This document shows, one piece after another, positions 1 to 7,621 of a stretch of DNA of 35,800 nt. The position numbers and the translations under genes were made by a program. Location: positions 1-35,800 of the forward strand of contig CAYNNP010000039.1 of assembly GCA_964398215.1 (NCBI GenBank), written 5' to 3'. This stretch comes from CAYNNP01 sp964398215. Lineage in GTDB: Bacteria > Planctomycetota > Planctomycetia > Pirellulales > Pirellulaceae. Position 1 is the first letter of the stretch; every line of letters starts with the position of its first letter. Below the pieces are notes generated by a model. The model searched no databases. It was given only the letters and a program-made list of their open reading frames with translations, and was not told the origin of the DNA.

Positions 1-95
1 AATCGCGTGGTGGAAAGCGGTATCATATTGATCGATAGATTGGTGACCCCGATCTGAATTTTGGATCACAACAATTGCCCTTCGATACCAAAGAC

Positions 96-2198
96 ATGGC
101 GATGTACAAGATCTTCCGCCAATTTTCAATCCGCCGCATGCTGTTTGCATTTGTGCCAATCGCGGCGGTTGGTTTCTTGGTTGTATCACGTTGGCAGGCT
201 GCTGATCGCCAACAAGAAGCGTTGTTAGCTGTGCGCGGTCATCCTGACATTTCGATTGACCAAGAATTTGATCTCGATGAATTGTGGTGGGATGTTTTCT
301 GGGGCGGCGGGACGTCGTTGGAAAACGTGAATCACGTCAGCGTTTCTGGTGACGATTTGACTAAGGACACGTGCGAGTGTTTAGCAAAGCTTCCACGCAT
401 CCATTCACTTGAACTTAGCATTCAGGGGATCAAGGATCCACAGTATTTGCAGCTACTGTTTGAATCCCATCCGAAAATCAGGTCGTTGACGGTCTGGATT
501 GCGGGCCTGGATTTTTTCTTGGGCTCGAATAATTTTGCGCGCTCAGATCTGCTCGAAAATGAGCTGCGGCAAATACTTAAACTAGCAAGTGAAGAACTAT
601 CACTCACAGAACTGCGTCTCGGTGTTGTCAGTGACCAAACGTTTTCAGTCTATCAGGACGAAGGACTTGAGGTCCTGGAACTGAGTGGCGACCACTTGAC
701 TAACAAAACCTATGCGATGATCGCGAGAATGAGCAGATTGCGAGAACTGGATTTGGTAGCGCCCATTTCTGACGACGACGTCGCTTTGCTAGGCAATTGT
801 GTAAACCTAGAAACACTCGCGATTGCTTCGCCAAAGATCTCTGGAGAATCGCTTCCGATACTCTCGCAAATGAGTAGGATGCGTGAATTGAGCCTACATA
901 GCGCCAACATTGGCGCCGACCATCTTAGCCATTTGGCAAAGCTTAAAAAGCTGACGCGGCTTGATCTAAGTTCTACAAAGGTAGATGACCGGCTTGGTGA
1001 AGTGCTAGTCAAACTTCCAAAACTGGAAGCACTGGATCTATCAAGTACAGCAATCACGGACGAAATTTGTAGGTCGATCGGCACATTGCTTCAACTGAAA
1101 GAGCTCTATGCAGACAACACACTCATTACCGACCAAGGGCTGCAGCACCTTAGGCAACTTGACGATTTGGAAACCTTAGGCTTGCGTGTTACAGCAACGT
1201 CGCTTGCCGAACTCAATAAATTGAAAACGAGAGTCAGACAGAAACATGGCTCACCTCCCACCGGATGGTGGAATGCAACGCCGGTTGTCGACCGAAACAC
1301 TGGGCAAATCACTAAGTACATCGCGGGACAAGTGGCTTGCAAAGCTGGTGAACTGGCAATTACAGAGGATTACAATTCGGGCGAAGGTTTCCTAAGCGAT
1401 GGAAAGACCCTTTGCAGCATCCAGCGGGGCTGGGGCCAGTACGACATTCTGAATGGTGACACAGCCATCAGATGGACTGACGATCGATTGGCGGCGTTTG
1501 GCATGAATGATTTGCAGCGCGACATTTGGAGCAAGGGTGTTGCGTCGTTTCGAATGGCAGCCATTGTCGGTGACACCGTCATGACTGTTGGCGATCAGAA
1601 AATCCATGGGTACTCGATTCAGGACGGTCGTCATCTTTGGGCAGCCAAAGCACGGCTTAAACTTCGCTCAGCTGATCCGTTTGGTAACGATCCGTTAGAC
1701 AACCCGTTTTCCCAAGAGCCATTTGGCAATCAAGTTTGCGGTGATCAATTTGCCCTGTCCAATGGATCTGAAATACATCTGATAGATTCATCTGGCCAGA
1801 CTACCGTTTTTGCTGATCAATTCGAGCATCCAATTGTTGGAGTGGGTGTTGAATCCAAAAGTAAATCGGTCGTCTTTGCAACCAAAAATCGAGAAAGCAA
1901 CGTCGTAGCGATTCGGCGTTTGCCACACCGCAAGTTGATTTCCGAGATACCGATTCCTAACTCAAAGACGGTTGCGCTGCTGTCCCCCGATGCAACCACA
2001 TTGGTTACGTTTGATCGCGCAAGCGACACGCTACGAATCTGGGATGTTTTAACGGGCAAGGAAAGGGCGAACCTAAAACTACCTGGCACTGGCGACATCC
2101 TGTTTGATGACGAAAACCAAGTGATCCTTCCTCTCATCAGAACATGGGATGTATTGCAGGATCCTTTTCCTATGTATCCCGACGCGGTCGTTGGCTGA
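96..2198 (+). CDS. Leucine-rich-repeat protein with C-terminal beta-propeller-like region, membrane anchored
   Basis: About 700 residues. A basic N-terminus followed by a hydrophobic stretch (around residues 10-28, LFAFVPIAAVGFLVV) looks like a signal anchor. Roughly residues 70-390 carry leucine-rich repeats of the LxxLxLxxTxIxD kind, with recurrent units such as LTRLDLSSTKV and LEALDLSSTAI. From about residue 400 to the end there are WD/propeller-like strands, including a LRIWDVLTGKE unit near the C-terminus. A short low-complexity insert rich in D, P, F, G and N lies near residues 535-550. The fused LRR-propeller layout is common in planctomycetes and suggests a surface or periplasmic protein-interaction role; no enzymatic motif is seen. 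The open frame extends to a TTG at 75, but the ATG at 96 (or 102) puts a normal charged N-terminus before the membrane segment. No clear ribosome site is visible. Function unknown. Confidence 0.8.
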   Translation: MAMYKIFRQFSIRRMLFAFVPIAAVGFLVVSRWQAADRQQEALLAVRGHPDISIDQEFDLDELWWDVFWGGGTSLENVNHVSVSGDDLTKDTCECLAKLPRIHSLELSIQGIKDPQYLQLLFESHPKIRSLTVWIAGLDFFLGSNNFARSDLLENELRQILKLASEELSLTELRLGVVSDQTFSVYQDEGLEVLELSGDHLTNKTYAMIARMSRLRELDLVAPISDDDVALLGNCVNLETLAIASPKISGESLPILSQMSRMRELSLHSANIGADHLSHLAKLKKLTRLDLSSTKVDDRLGEVLVKLPKLEALDLSSTAITDEICRSIGTLLQLKELYADNTLITDQGLQHLRQLDDLETLGLRVTATSLAELNKLKTRVRQKHGSPPTGWWNATPVVDRNTGQITKYIAGQVACKAGELAITEDYNSGEGFLSDGKTLCSIQRGWGQYDILNGDTAIRWTDDRLAAFGMNDLQRDIWSKGVASFRMAAIVGDTVMTVGDQKIHGYSIQDGRHLWAAKARLKLRSADPFGNDPLDNPFSQEPFGNQVCGDQFALSNGSEIHLIDSSGQTTVFADQFEHPIVGVGVESKSKSVVFATKNRESNVVAIRRLPHRKLISEIPIPNSKTVALLSPDATTLVTFDRASDTLRIWDVLTGKERANLKLPGTGDILFDDENQVILPLIRTWDVLQDPFPMYPDAVVG

Positions 2199-2223
2199 AA
2201 GCTTGGGGGATTTGGTAACAAAA

Positions 2224-2247
2224 AAACCCGACCTTACGGCCGGGTTT
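2224..2247. terminator. Bidirectional rho-independent terminator
   Basis: A 7-bp stem AAACCCG/CGGGTTT with a 10-nt loop sits between two convergent genes. It is preceded by an A-run and followed by a T-rich stretch, so it can serve the LRR gene on the plus strand and the cytochrome gene on the minus strand. Confidence 0.75.
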
Positions 2248-2272
2248 CGTTTGATTCGATTCTGTTAAACAA

Positions 2273-2644
2273 TTACCTGTGCTTGCTGTGACAAGCTTTG
2301 CAATTGGCTGCTTTCCTTAGCATTTTAGTTCCGTCTTTTTCGCCATCCATTACGGCCTTACCGGCTTTGGTCAAAGCAGATGTCAGCTTCTTCCAGCTAT
2401 CGGCATCGCCTTTCTTTGGTTTGTTTTTTGAGAGCGAATCGAGCATGGCGACCAATTCTTTCTTTTCCGCATCAGAAGCATTTCCACCGGCTACCTTCTT
2501 AACCAATGGGCCCTTGAAGGCCTTCTTCATTACTTCCTTGGTGGTGTGCTTTGGCTTGTCATCGTCGTCAGCAAAGGTAGGCGTGCAAACAAAAGCTGTC
2601 ATGACTAGCGAGCAGGTCAAAACAGCAAACAGTTTCTTTGACAT
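2273..2644 (-). CDS. Small exported monohaem cytochrome c
   Basis: The protein has 123 residues. Residues 1-25 form a classical signal peptide (MSKKLFAVLT..., cleavage probably after TFA). The mature part is lysine-rich and helical, with one haem-attachment motif CKACH at residues 115-119, close to the C-terminus. A C-terminal CxxCH on a short helical chain resembles the class II (cytochrome c') arrangement, so it is probably a periplasmic electron carrier or haem sensor; the partner is unknown. The open frame runs further upstream to 2767, but that part has no signal peptide and reads as non-coding, so the ATG at 2644 is preferred. It is convergent with the LRR gene and shares its terminator. 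Confidence 0.8.
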   Translation of the reverse strand: MSKKLFAVLTCSLVMTAFVCTPTFADDDDKPKHTTKEVMKKAFKGPLVKKVAGGNASDAEKKELVAMLDSLSKNKPKKGDADSWKKLTSALTKAGKAVMDGEKDGTKMLRKAANCKACHSKHR

Positions 2645-2950
2645 GAATAATGGCTCGTGTGTGGTGTTAAAAACTATCCGCCGAAGGTCGACGTTAAGGG
2701 TAGATAATAAGCAAACTGAATGGTCGGTGCCACATAGGGGCGTCATTTGTCGGCTGATACTTGGCAAAATTACCGTTTAGCCGCAATTCTACCGCCTTCT
2801 GGGGGTTCTTGGCCGAGCTAGATTCCTCAATCCAGCATGAAATCTTGGTCGGAGAGTCCATTTGCGGACTTGGCCTACGGCATGGGTCTTTTTGCTTGAA
2901 ATTGGCGAACAACGTGTTTTGGCGGGTCAGGTCAAGCAATTGGTATCGGC
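2645..2950. other. Gap between cytochrome and M41 protease genes
   Basis: About 300 bases without a recognisable gene. On the minus strand an 86-codon frame (2694-2954) starts with an ATG that overlaps the protease stop codon in an ATGA arrangement, which would allow coupled translation. Its product matches nothing I know, has no domain or signal peptide and reads like non-coding sequence, so I do not call it as a gene. The promoter of the cytochrome gene probably lies in the lower-numbered part. Confidence 0.4.
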
Positions 2951-3451
2951 TCATTCGCCTTTACGAATCCAAAACGACAAGGTTTCGGCCAGCTGTTCTT
3001 CTTCTAGGAATTCGTGTGCCAGCAGCTCATCAGCCACAGCGGCAATCGCCGCCCAGCACAAAGTGGAATTCATGTGTTTGTGCATTTGGGCGGTTGCCAA
3101 TTCCAGCATTCGGGTCCTTTCAAGGGCGGACCGAAACAGTGAACTTGCTATCTGCATGGCCAAACGCCAATCGTCCTGCCAGGGACCGAATGTTGCCGGG
3201 TGCAATTTCTCGCCGCGATAGATCATTTCCGCAACTGGCCCAGCGAGAATCGTCATGATTTCTCGTTGGCGTTGCCAATCACAATTTGGATCGACGGGGC
3301 CCCAGTTGACCATGCAATCGCCAAAACGCTCGGGCAAAAAATCATCCGCTTCGCCACCCAGTTGGACCGATTCGATTCTGGCACCGAGTGCGAACCCGAC
3401 CACAGCATGGCCAGCCTCGTGATAGGCAGTCAACGTTTCTTCGTCATCCAC
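2951..3451 (-). CDS. Stand-alone M41 (FtsH-type) zinc metalloprotease domain
   Basis: A 166-residue protein consisting of little more than an FtsH-type peptidase domain. The zinc-binding HEAGH motif is at residues 11-15. Further on, LAGPVAEMIY (69-78) corresponds to the FtsH LGGRAAE segment. The WQDDW stretch (91-95) supplies the probable third zinc ligand, an aspartate, in the place of the FtsH ND-L motif. The AAA+ ATPase module and membrane helices of FtsH are absent, so ATP-driven unfolding is not expected from this chain alone. The start is set at the GTG at 3451 because AGAAGGAG lies 7 nt before it; an upstream GTG at 3481 has no such site. It is divergent from the dehydrogenase gene, with 54 bp between start codons. 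Substrate unknown. Confidence 0.75.
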   Translation of the reverse strand: MDDEETLTAYHEAGHAVVGFALGARIESVQLGGEADDFLPERFGDCMVNWGPVDPNCDWQRQREIMTILAGPVAEMIYRGEKLHPATFGPWQDDWRLAMQIASSLFRSALERTRMLELATAQMHKHMNSTLCWAAIAAVADELLAHEFLEEEQLAETLSFWIRKGE

Positions 3452-3458
3452 AAACTCG

Positions 3459-3466
3459 CTCCTTCT
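3459..3466 (-). promoter_or_regulatory. Shine-Dalgarno site of the M41 protease gene
   Basis: AGAAGGAG on the minus strand ends 7 nt before the GTG at 3451. It decides the start and removes ten residues from the longest open frame. Confidence 0.7.
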
Positions 3467-3505
3467 TTGTAAACTGAACACCTTCTCACAACAAATGAAA
3501 ATACT

Positions 3506-4543
3506 ATGAAAGCTCTGCTGCTAACAGAATACAAACAAATGCAGGTCACCGATGTCGACGAACCCGATGTTGGTCCTGACGACGTTTTGATTCAAGTAGA
3601 AGCCTGCGGGATTTGCGGAAGCGACATTCATGGATATGACGGCAGCACGGGACGACGAATTCCGCCGCTTGTGATGGGCCACGAAGCTGCTGGGATCGTG
3701 GTAGCAACGGGGGATGGTGTTTCCGATTTGCCAGAGGGAACACGGGTCACCTTTGATTCCATGGTGTCATGCGGCAAGTGTGGGTTTTGTCGCGATGGCA
3801 ATCAGAACCTTTGTGATAACCGAATGGTCTTGGGGGTATCCTGCGGCGAGTACCGTCGGCATGGAGCGTTCGCCGAGCGGATCAGTGTTCCCAGACGAAT
3901 CGTCTATCAGTTACCCGACTCGTTGCCGTTTGAGCACGCGGCGCTTGTCGAAGCCGTATCGGTTGCCGTTCATGCTGCGAACGTCACGCCGGCCAAACTA
4001 GGCGACACTGCCGTTGTCGTCGGAGCTGGCATGATTGGATTGCTGACACTGCAAGCTATCCGTGCTGCTGGTGCGTCGCAAGTCATCGCAGTTGACTTGA
4101 ACGACAAACGCCTTGCCGTAGCACAAGAGCTGGGTGCTGATGTTGTACTGCGCGGCGACCAGGTTGACGTGGTCGAAGAAGTTCGCAAGTTGACGGGTGG
4201 ACGCGGCGCTGATGTTGCCTTGGAAGTCGTTGGAGCTACTCCGACGGTACAAACTGCGATTGAATCGGTACGTAAAGGCGGCAATGTGACATTGGTCGGC
4301 AACGTTTCGCCAACAGTTGAACTGCCACTCCAGAGTGTGGTTACTCGCGAGATTTCGTTGCATGGAACATGTGGATGCAATGGCGAATACCCCGAATGCA
4401 TTGATTTAATGAATCGTGGAATCATCAATGTGGCTCCTTTGATCACGGCCAAAATCTCGTTGGCCGATTCCCCTGAGTGGTTTCAGCGGTTGTATGATGG
4501 AGACCCTGATCAAATGAAAGTCGTCGTGTGCCCACAGAATTAG
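3506..4543 (+). CDS. Zinc-dependent medium-chain alcohol/polyol dehydrogenase
   Basis: A 345-residue member of the MDR superfamily, of the sorbitol / threonine / galactitol-phosphate dehydrogenase type. The catalytic zinc site includes C37 in CGICGSD and H59-E60 in GHEAAG. The structural zinc lobe is C89, C92, C95 and C103. The Rossmann loop is GAGMIG (173-178), and an aspartate at about 197 at the end of the second strand favours NAD over NADP. It should oxidise a secondary alcohol of a sugar alcohol or related compound in the cytoplasm; the exact substrate cannot be read from the sequence. Length is normal for the family. The next gene follows after 46 bp on the same strand, which may be co-transcription but offers no functional link. 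Confidence 0.9.
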   Translation: MKALLLTEYKQMQVTDVDEPDVGPDDVLIQVEACGICGSDIHGYDGSTGRRIPPLVMGHEAAGIVVATGDGVSDLPEGTRVTFDSMVSCGKCGFCRDGNQNLCDNRMVLGVSCGEYRRHGAFAERISVPRRIVYQLPDSLPFEHAALVEAVSVAVHAANVTPAKLGDTAVVVGAGMIGLLTLQAIRAAGASQVIAVDLNDKRLAVAQELGADVVLRGDQVDVVEEVRKLTGGRGADVALEVVGATPTVQTAIESVRKGGNVTLVGNVSPTVELPLQSVVTREISLHGTCGCNGEYPECIDLMNRGIINVAPLITAKISLADSPEWFQRLYDGDPDQMKVVVCPQN

Positions 4544-4589
4544 TCTCATCATCAACGTGCACGCGGCAGTAACAAATCGTTGAATCGTA

Positions 4590-5456
4590 ATGGCACGTAT
4601 ATTGTTGGTCGAAGACAGCCCCACTCAAGCCGCTATGGTTCAGAGGTTGTTGCAGGCTAGCGGTCACGATGTGGTACTGCGGTGTGATGGCCAACAGGCG
4701 CTGGATCATCTTGCCAGTGAATCAGTTGACTTGGTCATCACCGATTTGATGATGCCGCACGTTGACGGCAGCGAACTGACGCGGCAGGTCGTTGCTAACA
4801 CGCCCCACATTCCTGTCGTGGTCATCACCGCCCATGGCGCTGAGGGACCAGCGGTGGATGCGTTGGCCGACGGAGCTGTGAACTTTGTCCCCAAGACACT
4901 TTTGAATGCGCGGCTTCCATTGGTGGTTTGTACACTTTGGGAACGCATAAGGATTGATCGCCAAACAGCCAAGAGCGGCATCAGCTTGCTGGTTCCTGAA
5001 TTGGTTTTTGAGCTGGATAACGACATGCGTTCGATTTGGCAGATCGCCAACTACGTTCAACAAACGCTTGCGATGGCAAACGCCGTCGACACGAATTCTC
5101 GGTTTCGTTTTGTAACGGCCGTCGCAAGTGGATTGATCAATGCGATCTGTTACGGCAATTTGGACCTTCGGGACTCGGAGTCTGCCGTTATTGAATTTAT
5201 GCGTGGTGATTTTGTGCCCAAAGTGGTTGAACACAAAGTTCGGCTTGTAATTTCCGTGGGCGTCGAAGACTCGCGCGTATCGATTTCGCACGATGGACCT
5301 GGCGTCATGACGCGGACCAGTCCCGCGCCTGGAACACCAGAGTCGTTCGATCTGGAAGACTGCAGAGGCATGTTGCTAATGACAAGCTTCATGGATCAAG
5401 TCATCTTTAATCAAACACGAAACGAAGTCGTGATGCTAAAGAAACATCAGAAATAG
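4590..5456 (+). CDS. Response-regulator receiver domain fused to RsbW-like ATPase domain
   Basis: 288 residues. The receiver domain occupies residues 1-120: acidic pair E8-D9, phospho-acceptor D52 in ITDLMMPHVDG, T80 and K102. Residues 140-288 resemble a GHKL/HATPase domain of the anti-sigma-factor kinase (RsbW) kind: an N-box-like segment LINAICYGNLDL (182-193), a G1-like HDGPG (234-238) and a final CRGMLLMTSFMDQV block (258-271) that matches the family's GRGLxLM-MDxV end. Several ATP-site residues deviate: the N-box glutamate is missing, its usual histidine is Y188, and the first G-box aspartate appears as H234. The protein therefore may bind a partner or nucleotide without kinase activity. 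A phosphorylation-controlled partner switch is the natural hypothesis. No sigma factor or anti-anti-sigma gene is adjacent. Confidence 0.8.
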   Translation: MARILLVEDSPTQAAMVQRLLQASGHDVVLRCDGQQALDHLASESVDLVITDLMMPHVDGSELTRQVVANTPHIPVVVITAHGAEGPAVDALADGAVNFVPKTLLNARLPLVVCTLWERIRIDRQTAKSGISLLVPELVFELDNDMRSIWQIANYVQQTLAMANAVDTNSRFRFVTAVASGLINAICYGNLDLRDSESAVIEFMRGDFVPKVVEHKVRLVISVGVEDSRVSISHDGPGVMTRTSPAPGTPESFDLEDCRGMLLMTSFMDQVIFNQTRNEVVMLKKHQK

Positions 5457-5492
5457 AGGCCGCCCGCCGCGCTGGTTTGCTTTCCAAGTGAT

Positions 5493-7298
5493 TCACTGCA
5501 AATCGTAGCAGACCATTTCTTTTGCGTTTCGGACAAACAGTTTACCGTTGGCTATCACCGGGTGATTCCAGGTGACGCCTTCGACAGCCTGCAGTTTCGC
5601 AAGTTCTTCCAGTTTATCGGGGTTGGTCTTCAGCAAAACCAGTTCGCCTTTCTCGGTGATAACAAGCATCAGGTCCTGATCACGCAACAACAGAACTTGG
5701 CCATGGCCGTACCTGCCTCGCTTCCAAGCCTTGCTGCCATCGTCGGCATCGATACACATAAAAATGGGACCATCGAATCCGTAGATGTAACCCTGGTGAA
5801 AAACGGCATCGTTGAAATAGGGCTTCATCGATACGGTCCACTTTTCATCGGTCGTCCATTTTCCGTCAGCAAAATGAACATCGAAACGCTGAGTCCCGTT
5901 GCCGTATCCGGTACCTAAATAGACGACATTGTGATTCACAATCGGCTGTGTAACTCGTGCCATCACGCCGATGTCCCAGTCATGTTGCCACAGCAGTTTG
6001 CCTGTTTTGTGATTGAATGATCGCACCCCACGGTTGCTGCTGACCAAGATCTGCGGAACGTCGTGAAGCACCGAAAGCTGCGGCGAACTGTAGCCTTTCG
6101 TCCCATCACCGCCCGACCAAATCAGATTCCCTTCGTCTTTGGTCAAAGCAATCGTTCCTTTGTTTACACCGGCTCCTGAAAACACAACGACAGTCTCGTC
6201 CAACACTAGCGGCGAACTGGCGAATCCCCAATCTGGTACGGGAGCCTTCAGTTGTTTGACCAAGTCGTACTCCCAGACCCGTTTGCCGTTCGTGGCGTCT
6301 AGACAAAAGACTTGGCCATTGGCGCCCATAACATACAAACGCTGGTCTCGGTACGTCGGCGTTGCACGCGGACCCACCCCGCCCATCGCGGCCTCGAATC
6401 GTCCCGGGTACTGATAGTTCCAGACTGGCGATCCATCACTTGCCATATACGCGACCACCGCTTCGTTCTGGCCACGTTGTTCTTGTGTGATCAGCAGTGG
6501 ACCGGCGATGCAGAACGACGACCATCCAGGTCCAACTTTGCGGCGCCAGATTTCTTTTGGAGGACGAGTCTTCCAATCAGTCGAAAGGTTCACACCCGCT
6601 ACCGCGCTATCTCGATGAGGACCGCGAAACTCGGCCCACACCAATTCTTCACCACCAACCGGCAAGCTTAAGTCTGATGTGGAATCCGTTGCCACGCGTG
6701 TTGGCTGTGATTCAGCGTCTTTCAAGAACTGTTCTTCGGCCGTTGGTTGTGAACGCGGCACCAACGTGAACGCGAACGCTGCATCCATTTCACCAACGCG
6801 GACGAACAACGACGCGGCTAAGAATACGGCGATCGCAAGGTAGGCTACCCAGCCTTGTTTGGGCCACTTCAACTTTTTCGCAACTAGCATGCCGGCGACC
6901 AAAAGACTAAGCACAATTGGAAGCCCGTAGACGTACATCACAACGTGCATTGACGAGTGCCCAGCGAATACTCCTGCAATGTAGGTCACGATCACGACCC
7001 CAGCCCCGATCAACCGCTGACGCATTGGAAGCGCTCGAGAGGCAAGCCACCAAACCAAAAGAGCAAGTGCTCCCAGCGCTGGAGCACCTTGCATGGACAC
7101 AAAATGCATAAACGTGAGCGGGCGAATCAGCCCTGGGATCACAGCAATCGCCCATGTTGCCAGCACGATCACAACCGCGGGTAGCAAGCGAAGCTTGGAC
7201 ACACCCGAACCTGCAGTCGGTTCCGTTTCAGGTGCCGCATAGGGCGCATCTTCAGCACTAACATTTGTTTCGGTATCGGAAGAATCTTCAGGAGTCAT
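5493..7298 (-). CDS. Membrane-anchored PQQ-like beta-propeller protein
   Basis: 601 residues. After a polar acidic N-terminus, five hydrophobic segments span about residues 34-170. The rest (from about residue 215) is a PQQ-binding-like propeller with repeated W-x-x-x units: LVWAEFRGPHRDS, GKRVWEYDL, GNLIWSGG, GKLLWQHDW and GSKAWKRG. Proteins of this shape are frequent in planctomycetes. They resemble quinoprotein dehydrogenases or BamB-like scaffolds, but I see no clear PQQ-dehydrogenase catalytic set, so a structural or substrate-binding propeller in the periplasm is safer. It is divergent from a seven-haem cytochrome gene and both products would face the periplasm, which hints at a shared redox role (inference). 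Confidence 0.8.
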   Translation of the reverse strand: MTPEDSSDTETNVSAEDAPYAAPETEPTAGSGVSKLRLLPAVVIVLATWAIAVIPGLIRPLTFMHFVSMQGAPALGALALLVWWLASRALPMRQRLIGAGVVIVTYIAGVFAGHSSMHVVMYVYGLPIVLSLLVAGMLVAKKLKWPKQGWVAYLAIAVFLAASLFVRVGEMDAAFAFTLVPRSQPTAEEQFLKDAESQPTRVATDSTSDLSLPVGGEELVWAEFRGPHRDSAVAGVNLSTDWKTRPPKEIWRRKVGPGWSSFCIAGPLLITQEQRGQNEAVVAYMASDGSPVWNYQYPGRFEAAMGGVGPRATPTYRDQRLYVMGANGQVFCLDATNGKRVWEYDLVKQLKAPVPDWGFASSPLVLDETVVVFSGAGVNKGTIALTKDEGNLIWSGGDGTKGYSSPQLSVLHDVPQILVSSNRGVRSFNHKTGKLLWQHDWDIGVMARVTQPIVNHNVVYLGTGYGNGTQRFDVHFADGKWTTDEKWTVSMKPYFNDAVFHQGYIYGFDGPIFMCIDADDGSKAWKRGRYGHGQVLLLRDQDLMLVITEKGELVLLKTNPDKLEELAKLQAVEGVTWNHPVIANGKLFVRNAKEMVCYDLQ

Positions 7299-7621
7299 TG
7301 TTGGCTCGGAGTGCGTTTTACATAAAGACGGGCGTGATCCTATTCAATGTATCGAATGAACCTCGTAAATCTTGGCCTGTTAAATTCGGCAATGAAAGGA
7401 ATTTTCGCACAGCAAAAGTCGATTCAGTTTGACGGTCACTCGAAAGTTGCTTGACAACGGAAAGAACCCCCTCTCTGGCTTGCCTAATCGGCCAAGCGAA
7501 CCAAGACGCATCGACTCAAAAGTCATCAATGGGCGAATTCCGGTCAGGCCTCAAGTTTGCTTTGGTGTTAGAATGTGGCTTCGGTAATCGCTCAAAAAAT
7601 ACAATCATTTGCACATCGCCA
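7299..7621. other. Divergent intergenic region between propeller and multihaem cytochrome genes
   Basis: About 320 bases that must hold the promoters of both divergent genes. Isolated TTGACG and TTGACA hexamers occur near 7430-7460, but I find no convincing -10 partner. The open frame of the cytochrome gene extends back to a TTG at 7451; that part has no signal peptide and does not look translated. Confidence 0.4.

Noticed and set aside
2298..2780. 160-codon plus-strand frame opposite the small cytochrome
   Set aside because: The minus-strand product has a signal peptide and CxxCH; the plus-strand one has nothing recognisable.
2694..2954. 86-codon minus-strand frame with ATGA overlap to the M41 protease stop
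   Set aside because: The overlap is suggestive, but the product has no domain, signal or protein-like composition.
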